Source: Clostridiales bacterium (GTDB taxonomy: Bacteria > Bacillota > Clostridia > Oscillospirales > JAAYOS01). From it: a stretch of DNA of 6,280 nucleotides. Below, piece after piece: positions 1 to 4,786 of the stretch; the first letter of the stretch is position 1, and each line of letters begins with the position of its first letter. The notes below the pieces were generated by a model. That model saw nothing but the letters and a program-made list of their open reading frames with translations. It was not told where the DNA came from and ran no database searches. The DNA is taken from NCBI GenBank assembly GCA_012521525.1, contig JAAYMG010000234.1, forward strand, positions 1-6,280, given 5' to 3'. Position numbers and translations under genes: made by a program.

Positions 1-50
1 CGTATCTTGATGGTTTCATAGGTTGATTACATGGTTGTTTTACAAAGCAA

Positions 51-92
51 GATCCGGTAAGCAATCATTGTTACCTACCGGATCATATTTTT
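51..92 (+). terminator. Terminator-like hairpin for a gene left of the window
   Basis: A 9-bp perfect stem (GATCCGGTA at 51-59, TACCGGATC at 76-84) encloses a 16-base loop and is followed by ATA and then five T on the + strand. This fits a Rho-independent terminator for + strand transcription entering from the left. The loop carries a second TTACC (71-75) that could pair with GGTAA (56-60), so two mutually exclusive foldings exist. The side downstream in the minus direction is not T-rich, so a minus-strand role is less likely. No part of the gene it would serve is visible. Confidence 0.5.
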
Positions 93-126
93 ACTTATGC
101 TCTACCCCAACAATTGACGAAGAGCC

Positions 127-163
127 AAGAAAGATGGGACGTCGGTGGCCGCGACGTCCCATC
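127..163 (-). terminator. Rho-independent terminator of the PTS operon
   Basis: A 12-bp perfect stem (GATGGGACGTCG at 133-144, CGACGTCCCATC at 152-163) with a 7-base loop lies about 70 bp past the EIIC stop codon. Read on the minus strand it is followed by TTTCTT (127-132), a short imperfect U-tract. The strength of the stem and its position directly after the three-gene minus-strand operon support a terminator for that operon. On the + strand the hairpin is followed by AGGAAGC, which is not a U-tract. Confidence 0.7.
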
Positions 164-236
164 AGGAAGCAAGACTACAAGGGTCGAGCTTAATTGGGCA
201 TAACCTCGTTGATTTTCTGAACTTTCCTTGGATGTC

Positions 237-1508
237 CTATGCGATCAACCTCGCGATAAGGCCTTCGATGATCCCCCACAGCGAGAAGTCCTGCCCGCCG
301 TAGACCAGCATCCAGTTGTTTATGGTGTTTCCGAAGAAATAGGACCCGAAGCCAACAAGGAAGATCATTATAACGCCGGACAGAGCGGCGCCGATAATGC
401 ATCCGCGGATGCCGCCCGTCGCGTTTCCGACAATGGCGGCGGTACCGATTTCAAAGAAGCATGTGAACGTAAGCGGAATGATAACGGTGGGGAACATTCC
501 TGCCGTGAGGATGATCGTGATGGTGGATGTGATCATGGCAACGATGAAGCCCACGATCAAAGCGTTTGGAGCATAGCTGAACACCACGGGGCAATCCAGC
601 GCAGGGATGGCACCGGGGACGACTTTCTCGGCAATGCCCTGGAACGCCGGCACGATCTCCGCAATCAACATACGGACGCCGAGCAGCATGACTGTTACGC
701 CGACACCGAAGTATACGGACTTAGTGAATATGTAGGTGAAAATACTCGTATTGCCTCCTGCATATCCCCAGACTTCGCCCGGGACAAAGCCATTGGCCAT
801 AAGGATCAGTGCCATGACTATGTAGGTCAGGCAGATAACGATAGAACCTGTGATGGAAACCTCACGAAGGAAGCCAAGGCCTTTCGGGAAGGTGATATCT
901 TCGGTGGAACGCTTTTTGTTGCCTACCAGCTTGCCCAGATAGCCGGAAATCACCGAAAGTATTGTGGTGGGATGGCCGATGGTGAAGCTGTCTTCTCCCG
1001 TGACCTCTCTGACCAGCGGGCGCATGAGGTTCGGAGAAACGATCATGTACAACGCGGTGAAGACTGCGGCGAGGGCAACGAGCTTGAACCCTGAAAGCCC
1101 TGCGTCAACACCGGCAGCAATAAATACATAGGGGAACCAGTAAAGCATGTGCCCTGTAAGGAATACAGATTTCCACTTTGTGATCCTTGCGAAGATAAGG
1201 TTTACGGCGAAAGCGATCAGCATTACGATACCGATTTGAGTGCCATAGACAGACATGTCGATGTCGGGTTTCCCGCTTGCGGCAGGCATCATCGTATTGA
1301 ATGCCTTTGCAAGGCCGTCTATGGAGTTCCCGGTGATGATCGCGGTTCCCTGGGTAAGTACGAAAAATCCGATCGCGGTCATCACAGTTCCCCTGACGAT
1401 TTCACTGAAGCTCTTTTTCTGCAGGATCAGACCGATCAGGGCTATCAGTGCGAGGAAAATCGCGCCCTGTCCGAATATCTCGTTGACAATGAAATTCAGC
1501 ACTGCCAC
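237..1508 (-). CDS. PTS ascorbate-family EIIC permease (UlaA/SgaT-like)
   Basis: Integral membrane component of a sugar PTS that transports the substrate while EIIB phosphorylates it. At 423 residues it is slightly shorter than E. coli UlaA (about 465). It is strongly hydrophobic throughout, with about ten or eleven likely membrane segments. Family landmarks are LTGH (His120), the FTIGH motif (His179), GVRMLIAEIVPAFQGIAEK (277-295) and ALDCPVVFSYAPNA (303-316, Asp305). The start is GTG at 1508, preceded by AAGGAG with an 8-base spacer. An ATG two bases upstream is in another frame and hits a stop after four codons. The gene is last in the operon, 18 bp after EIIB, and is followed by a terminator. 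Next to His120 and His179 the residues are Trp124 and Pro180, where E. coli UlaA as I recall it has glutamines. The substrate is therefore probably not ascorbate. The family assignment is firm; the substrate is unknown. Confidence 0.95.
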   Translation of the reverse strand: MAVLNFIVNEIFGQGAIFLALIALIGLILQKKSFSEIVRGTVMTAIGFFVLTQGTAIITGNSIDGLAKAFNTMMPAASGKPDIDMSVYGTQIGIVMLIAFAVNLIFARITKWKSVFLTGHMLYWFPYVFIAAGVDAGLSGFKLVALAAVFTALYMIVSPNLMRPLVREVTGEDSFTIGHPTTILSVISGYLGKLVGNKKRSTEDITFPKGLGFLREVSITGSIVICLTYIVMALILMANGFVPGEVWGYAGGNTSIFTYIFTKSVYFGVGVTVMLLGVRMLIAEIVPAFQGIAEKVVPGAIPALDCPVVFSYAPNALIVGFIVAMITSTITIILTAGMFPTVIIPLTFTCFFEIGTAAIVGNATGGIRGCIIGAALSGVIMIFLVGFGSYFFGNTINNWMLVYGGQDFSLWGIIEGLIARLIA

Positions 1509-1516
1509 ATTAATCT

Positions 1517-1522
1517 CTCCTT
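1517..1522 (-). promoter_or_regulatory. RBS deciding the GTG start of EIIC
   Basis: AAGGAG on the minus strand lies 8 bases before GTG at 1508. It selects this GTG as the start, since the nearby ATG at 1510 opens a frame that stops after four codons. The site lies in the 18-bp gap and abuts the end of the EIIB gene. Confidence 0.85.
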
Positions 1523-1526
1523 ATGT

Positions 1527-1817
1527 TCATTTTGTGAAATCTTTCATGAAATTCAGGGTCTTCTCCGTGAGTTCTTTTTTGTTCATGAAATTCCTGATAG
1601 GTATTACGGGCACCTTTGCCCGATTCATGATGCGTTCGCTCAACTCCTCGGAAATAAAGATGGCGTCGCACTGCTGCGACAGGCATGTGCCCAGGTCGCC
1701 GCAGAAAACGGTAGCCGAAAGGTTGTTTTCTTTCAGCACCTCTTCGATCTTTATCCTGAGCAGGAGTGAAGAACCGCATCCAAAACCACAAACCGCCTGG
1801 ATCCTGATTTCGCCCAT
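1527..1817 (-). CDS. PTS EIIB component, lactose/cellobiose/ascorbate type
   Basis: Small cytosolic phosphotransfer protein (96 residues, the usual size for a free-standing EIIB). It receives phosphate from EIIA on a cysteine and passes it to the sugar carried by EIIC. The N-terminal beta strand leads into the phosphate-binding loop CGFGCGSS at residues 10-17. Cys10 is the expected phosphorylated residue, and the loop corresponds to the CGxGxGSS loop of UlaB. An additional cysteine, Cys14, sits inside the loop, with two more at residues 39 and 45 and one at 50. The ATG start at 1817 is preceded by AAAAGGGG with a 6-base spacer. The gene lies 26 bp after EIIA and 18 bp before EIIC, so the three are co-transcribed. 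It contains the only EIIB domain in the window. Confidence 0.93.
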   Translation of the reverse strand: MGEIRIQAVCGFGCGSSLLLRIKIEEVLKENNLSATVFCGDLGTCLSQQCDAIFISEELSERIMNRAKVPVIPIRNFMNKKELTEKTLNFMKDFTK

Positions 1818-1843
1818 ATTAAGCCCCTTTTCTTAACTTGGAT

Positions 1844-2296
1844 TTAGCTGCCCTGATCATCACCGAGTACGGCAAGGACCTCCTCCGCGGTTTCCGCAGA
1901 CGCAAGGCGGTCGATTGCCCCCTCCTGCATGATCATCCTGGCTATCCTTTTCATGGATTCCCTGTGAGAGTCCCTGTCCGTACAGCAAATACTGAGGATC
2001 ACGTACACGGGGTCGTTCTCCGATCCGAAACAGACCGGATCCCTGAGGGTAATGAGGGACGCGTCATCTCTTATGACCGCTTCGGAAGGAGCCGCGTGTG
2101 CAAGAGCGAACTTAGGCATGATGACCATATATGGACCCAGTTCTTCCACGGCTGACACCATTGCCTCAGTATACTCCCGGGTCGCACTCCCCGCTGCTTC
2201 CAGCAGATGTCCCGCAGCCCGTACTGCTTCTCTCCAGTCTGCCGCCGTTACTTTCACGGCCAGGTTCTCTTTGCTTATGGGATATTTGTTGTCCAT
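1844..2296 (-). CDS. PTS EIIA component, mannitol/fructose/ascorbate type
   Basis: Cytosolic phosphotransferase of 150 residues, similar in length to E. coli UlaC (about 154). It takes phosphate from HPr on a histidine and hands it to EIIB. The phosphorylation site is His67 in the segment PKFALAHAAPSEAV (61-74), equivalent to the ALPH motif of the family. The start chosen is ATG at 2296, because AAGGAG (2306-2311) lies 9 bases before it. The open frame continues upstream to an ATG at 2359, but that stretch covers the promoter and has no good ribosome binding site. First gene of the EIIA-EIIB-EIIC operon, transcribed divergently from the HPr gene. Free-standing EIIA, EIIB and EIIC is the arrangement of E. 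coli UlaC, UlaB and UlaA. Confidence 0.92.
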   Translation of the reverse strand: MDNKYPISKENLAVKVTAADWREAVRAAGHLLEAAGSATREYTEAMVSAVEELGPYMVIMPKFALAHAAPSEAVIRDDASLITLRDPVCFGSENDPVYVILSICCTDRDSHRESMKRIARMIMQEGAIDRLASAETAEEVLAVLGDDQGS

Positions 2297-2305
2297 CCTC
2301 AGGTA

Positions 2306-2311
2306 CTCCTT
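2306..2311 (-). promoter_or_regulatory. RBS deciding the EIIA start
   Basis: AAGGAG on the minus strand with a 9-base spacer to ATG at 2296. It favours this start over in-frame ATGs at 2320, 2326 and 2359. It also puts the predicted transcription start (about 2324) just upstream, leaving a leader of roughly 28 bases. Confidence 0.8.
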
Positions 2312-2323
2312 GATAGCCATATT

Positions 2324-2348
2324 CATAACAAATATACCACTTGTTATG
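2324..2348. promoter_or_regulatory. Inverted-repeat operator over the PTS promoter
   Basis: CATAACAA (2324-2331) and TTGTTATG (2341-2348) form perfect 8-bp inverted arms separated by 9 bases. The centre, 2336, coincides with the -10 element of the minus-strand promoter, and the left arm reaches the predicted transcription start. A dimeric repressor bound here would block transcription of the PTS operon. The GntR/HutC-type regulator encoded 600 bp away is the obvious candidate, but the pairing is inferred from position only. Confidence 0.55.
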
Positions 2349-2359
2349 TAACTTTGCAA
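2331..2359 (-). promoter_or_regulatory. Promoter of the EIIA-EIIB-EIIC operon
   Basis: On the minus strand, TTGCAA (2354-2359) is followed by a 17-base spacer and TATATT (2331-2336). TGG directly precedes the hexamer and gives an extended -10. Four of six -35 bases and five of six -10 bases match the sigma-A consensus. Predicted start of transcription is near 2324. A weaker alternative is TGATATAAC further upstream (2376-2384), which lacks a good -35 at normal spacing. Confidence 0.65.
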
Positions 2360-2520
2360 TATGCCGCGGTAAAAAAGTTATATCAAATTTGTTGATTATT
2401 TATCTAAATCTCTGATATGAAACAGTGCATGAACTTCCAAACTAGAAAAAATCCATAATTAATGACCTTGCAACACGTCTTGCGTCGACCTCAAAAAATA
2501 CCACTCATCATATTTTGTGT

Positions 2521-2549
2521 TTGCATTGTTGACGATCCTCTGGTATAAT
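2521..2549 (+). promoter_or_regulatory. Promoter of the HPr-GntR-SIS operon
   Basis: A perfect extended -10, TGGTATAAT (2541-2549), lies 17 bases after a weak -35, TTGCAT (2521-2526). A better-looking TTGACG at 2529-2534 is only 9 bases from the -10 and cannot serve it. The predicted transcription start is near 2556, giving a leader of about 105 bases before the HPr gene. TATAA (2544-2548) and TTATA (2559-2563) form short inverted arms around the start that could be a weak operator. Confidence 0.7.
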
Positions 2550-2602
2550 ATTGTTGTGTTATATCCGCAAATCTATATACTATATATTCTAAAAAACATT
2601 GG

Positions 2603-2616
2603 GAGCATGCATGCTC
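2603..2616. repeat. 14-bp perfect palindrome in the HPr leader
   Basis: GAGCATGCATGCTC reads the same on both strands and lies in the transcribed leader about 45 bases before the HPr start codon. As DNA it could be a symmetric protein-binding site downstream of the promoter (roadblock operator). As RNA it can only form a 5-bp stem with a 4-base loop, too weak for a terminator. Function unknown. Confidence 0.5.
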
Positions 2617-2660
2617 TGTTTCCGACAAAGAAATTTATCATTAGCAAATGAAGGGATATC

Positions 2661-2981
2661 ATGACATCAAGAACTGTCACCATCATCAATCCATCCGGTC
2701 TTCACGCAAGGCCTGCATCCGAATTTGTCACCGAGGCGAAGAAATTCAGTTCTTCGATAAAGATACGGGATATCTCACAGGAAGGCGGGGAATCGGTAAA
2801 CGCAAAGTCGATCGTCATGCTGCTTTCGCTGGGACTGGGACCCGGTACAAGTGTAGAGATATCCGCTGACGGGCCCGATGAGGAGGAAGCCGTTGACCGG
2901 CTCGTTTCTCTCATAGAATCAGGATTCGGAGAACTTCCTGACAACGGAGCTGATTCCGGTACGGGGAGGGCTTCGGATTGA
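2661..2981 (+). CDS. HPr-family phosphocarrier protein
   Basis: Small cytosolic PTS carrier that accepts phosphate from Enzyme I and passes it to EIIA. The active site is His15 in NPSGLHARPAS (10-20), at the canonical position. The regulatory serine region NAKSIVMLLSLG (47-58) is present with Ser50, equivalent to Ser46 of B. subtilis HPr, so control by HPr kinase is possible. Compared with B. subtilis HPr there are about four extra residues in the turn before this serine (around 36-44). A charged, glycine-rich tail (92-106) follows the usual C-terminal GFGE, making it 106 residues against about 88. ATG is preceded by GAAGGG with a 5-base gap. It is first in a three-gene operon, and its stop overlaps the TTG start of the regulator. 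Probably a dedicated HPr for the divergent PTS rather than the housekeeping copy, since no Enzyme I gene is beside it. Confidence 0.92.
   Translation: MTSRTVTIINPSGLHARPASEFVTEAKKFSSSIKIRDISQEGGESVNAKSIVMLLSLGLGPGTSVEISADGPDEEEAVDRLVSLIESGFGELPDNGADSGTGRASD
2963..2970 (+). promoter_or_regulatory. RBS inside the HPr gene for the TTG-started regulator
   Basis: GGGGAGGG lies within the last codons of the HPr gene, 7-8 bases before TTG at 2978. The TTG shares the TGA stop of HPr (4-bp overlap), which points to translational coupling. It justifies a TTG start, since the next in-frame ATG (3047) would remove part of the DNA-binding domain. Confidence 0.75.
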
Positions 2982-3703
2982 CGGGAAGCATCAAAACACC
3001 AAAATATCTCCAGCTGAAAGGCTGCCTGCAGGAACTTATCGCCGGAATGGCAAAGGACGGGAAAGACTGCCTGCCGTCCGAAAGGGAGCTGGGTGAAAAG
3101 TACGGCGTGAGCAGGATAACCATCCGCAGGGCTCTGGAAGAGCTTGAACAGGAAGGGAAGCTCTATCGCGTTCACGGCAAGGGGGCATTCATCCGCAAGG
3201 AGAAGATACCTCAACCCCTGACGAAACTCAGCAGCTTTACCGAAGATATGCGGCGGAGAAATATGAAGCCGGATTCCCGCATCCTTGTGCTGGATTATAT
3301 TACGGCAGGCCCGCACATCGCCGAAAAACTCCGGGTCGCCGCGGATGAACAGGTCGTTCTCCTGAAGAGGCTCCGACTGGCAGACGGAGAGCCGATGGCT
3401 ATTGAGAACTGTTATCTGCGTAAAGAAACGGGCTCCATGATCATGGACCGTCTCAATAACGGGGAGTCACTTTATGAACTCCTGCAGAACCACTGCGGTA
3501 TACAACTTTCTTATGCTGAACAGACCATTGAAGTCTGCGTGCTTAAAGGCTGGGAAAAAAAGCTCCTGGGCAACGAATCTCCTCCATATGCCCTTTTTAC
3601 ATGCAGGCTGACTTATGATACCAATAACGTACCGGTTGAATACGTGGAATCCAAATATAGGAGCGACAGATACCGTTTCCAGGTCGATCTCAGCATACAG
3701 TAG
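2978..3703 (+). CDS. GntR-family regulator, HutC/UTRA type
   Basis: Transcription factor of 241 residues, the normal length for the HutC subfamily. Residues 1-75 form the winged helix-turn-helix: LPSERELGEKYGVSRITIRR at 32-51 is the recognition region and YRVHGKGAFI (63-72) the wing. Residues from about 83 to 238 form a UTRA effector domain, opening with LTKLSSFTEDM. UTRA regulators commonly bind small carbon compounds, often phosphorylated sugars; NagR and DasR, for example, respond to amino-sugar phosphates. The gene starts with TTG, overlaps the HPr stop by 4 bp and has its own GGGGAGGG site. Lying between HPr and the SIS gene and opposite the PTS operon, it most likely controls both directions from the 2297-2660 region. 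The ligand cannot be deduced. Confidence 0.93.
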   Translation: MTGSIKTPKYLQLKGCLQELIAGMAKDGKDCLPSERELGEKYGVSRITIRRALEELEQEGKLYRVHGKGAFIRKEKIPQPLTKLSSFTEDMRRRNMKPDSRILVLDYITAGPHIAEKLRVAADEQVVLLKRLRLADGEPMAIENCYLRKETGSMIMDRLNNGESLYELLQNHCGIQLSYAEQTIEVCVLKGWEKKLLGNESPPYALFTCRLTYDTNNVPVEYVESKYRSDRYRFQVDLSIQ

Positions 3704-3721
3704 ATATCGGGAGGTTCTGCC

Positions 3722-4453
3722 ATGTTTTTTGAACAGTATAGCAGCATAGTCTTTTCGCTTTTGCAGGATATCCTCAGTAATGAAACTGATGCGATCCGGA
3801 GTGCAGGTGACGCAGTCGCCGGGACCATCCAAAAAGGGGGATTGGTTTATGTGTTCGGCTGCGGGCATTCCCATATGGTCGAGGAGGAGCTTTTTTACAG
3901 GGCTGGCGGGCTGGCTGCCATAAGCCCGATCTTTGAGACCAGCACCATGCTTCACGAAGGCGCCATCAAAAGCAGTATGATCGAAAGGATGAGCGGATAT
4001 GCACCGCTTGTCCTGGAGAGGTATGATATTTCTCCCGATGACTGCTTTATTGCGGCATCCACCTCGGGAATCAACACATTCCCGATCGAGATGGCAAAGG
4101 GAGCAAGGGACAGGGGAGCAAAAGTGATCGGCATATCCTCATATAATTACCTGGAAAAGCAGTCACGGCACCCCGAAGGATTACATTTGCCCGATGTGTG
4201 TGATATAGTCATAAACAACCATGTGCCTGCGGGGGATGCCACGGTGCAGGTCAGAAGCGACGGGACAAAAGCCGGGCCGGTATCGAGCATCGCAACGATC
4301 TTTATTGCAAACGCCATCATGCTCACGGCTTGCGAAGTTTTGCGAAACCAGGGTATAGAGCCCGAGGTTTATAAAAGCGGCAACTATGAAGGCGGCGATG
4401 AGCATAATGCGAGCCTGATCAAACGCTACAAGGCAAGGATCAGATACTTATAA
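3722..4453 (+). CDS. SIS-domain sugar-phosphate protein (UPF0309-like)
   Basis: A 243-residue protein with one SIS (sugar isomerase) fold, a domain that binds phosphosugars. Helical N-terminus, then FGCGHSH (45-51) at the end of the first strand, EELFYRAGGLA (55-65), and the second SIS motif ASTSGIN (112-118) followed by GAKVIGISS (132-140). The run from FGCGHSH to LHEGAIKSS (77-85) resembles the UPF0309 family, related to the SIS domain of MurNAc-6-phosphate etherase. Members have been noted beside N-acetylglucosamine genes. The start codon has GGGAGG with a 7-base spacer, 18 bp after the regulator stop, so it is the third gene of the operon. It probably acts on, or senses, the phosphorylated product of the PTS; the reaction is unknown. 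No clear terminator follows. Confidence 0.88.
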   Translation: MFFEQYSSIVFSLLQDILSNETDAIRSAGDAVAGTIQKGGLVYVFGCGHSHMVEEELFYRAGGLAAISPIFETSTMLHEGAIKSSMIERMSGYAPLVLERYDISPDDCFIAASTSGINTFPIEMAKGARDRGAKVIGISSYNYLEKQSRHPEGLHLPDVCDIVINNHVPAGDATVQVRSDGTKAGPVSSIATIFIANAIMLTACEVLRNQGIEPEVYKSGNYEGGDEHNASLIKRYKARIRYL

Positions 4454-4465
4454 TGACCTGCTGCA

Positions 4466-4553
4466 GTAAATAACCCATGTGTTACCTATGAATAAGCAAA
4501 GAATAACCTAAGAATAACCTAAGAATAACCTATGTATAACCTATGTATAGACT
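4466..4553 (+). repeat. 11-bp tandem repeat array, eight units
   Basis: Eight consecutive 11-bp units can be laid end to end. Three are identical (AAGAATAACCT at 4499, 4510 and 4521), two are ATGTATAACCT (4532) and ATGTATAGACT (4543), and three diverged units start at 4466, 4477 (ATGTGTTACCT) and 4488 (ATGAATAAGCA). The spacing is close to one helical turn. It starts 12 bases after the SIS stop codon and ends about 120 bases before the next promoter. The core AATAACC is the best conserved part. Confidence 0.8.
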
Positions 4554-4670
4554 CGTCGCGTAATAAAATCCTTCAGAACTTCCACAGCATTATCAAAGTC
4601 CCACGAATCATATGAGAAGAATTGTCATGGTAGATAAAGTCTGACCATTTCAAAATGATAAAAGGAACGC

Positions 4671-4699
4671 TTGTAATTGATATGCGTATGTGATATACT
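4671..4699 (+). promoter_or_regulatory. Promoter of the DUF1846 gene
   Basis: TTGTAA (4671-4676) and TATACT (4694-4699) are separated by 17 bases. TGA directly precedes the -10 and makes it extended. Four of six and five of six consensus bases match. The predicted start is near 4706, leaving an AT-rich leader of about 80 bases before the ATG at 4787. This makes the last gene an independent transcription unit. Confidence 0.6.
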
Positions 4700-4786
4700 T
4701 TTGTAGCGGAGTAAGTAAACGGAAACTTATTTCGCAATTTTTTATTTTAAATTTGGATTTTTTATACATATGGGGTGGGATAGGCA

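Larger units (their letters stand above)
4454..4786. other. 333-bp intergenic region: repeats, possible remnant, promoter
   Basis: No intact gene is visible. In order it holds the 11-bp repeat array (4466-4553), an AT-rich stretch whose minus strand gives a protein-like reading with an internal stop (4541-4678), the promoter for the DUF1846 gene (4671-4699), and an AT-rich leader of about 80 bases. No hairpin followed by T residues was found after the SIS gene, so the end of that operon is undefined. Confidence 0.6.

Noticed and set aside
228..1094. Long + strand open frame of 288 codons opposite the EIIC gene
   Set aside because: It is antisense to a clear membrane permease. Its translation is rich in Asp, His, Arg and Gly, as expected from the complement of hydrophobic codons, and resembles no known protein.
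2297..2359. Longer EIIA start at ATG 2359
   Set aside because: The extra 21 codons cover the -10, -35 and operator, and a good AAGGAG with proper spacing marks ATG 2296 instead.
2407..2440. Catabolite-responsive (cre) site in the divergent region, TGAAACAGTGCATG
   Set aside because: It mismatches the cre consensus at the central CG and at the right half, so no CcpA site can be supported.
2529..2534. TTGACG as the -35 of the HPr promoter
   Set aside because: It is only 9 bases from the strong extended -10, far from the 16-18 required. TTGCAT at 2521 has the right spacing.
4466..4553. CRISPR array
   Set aside because: Units are 11 bp, contiguous and without unique spacers, so this is a simple tandem repeat.
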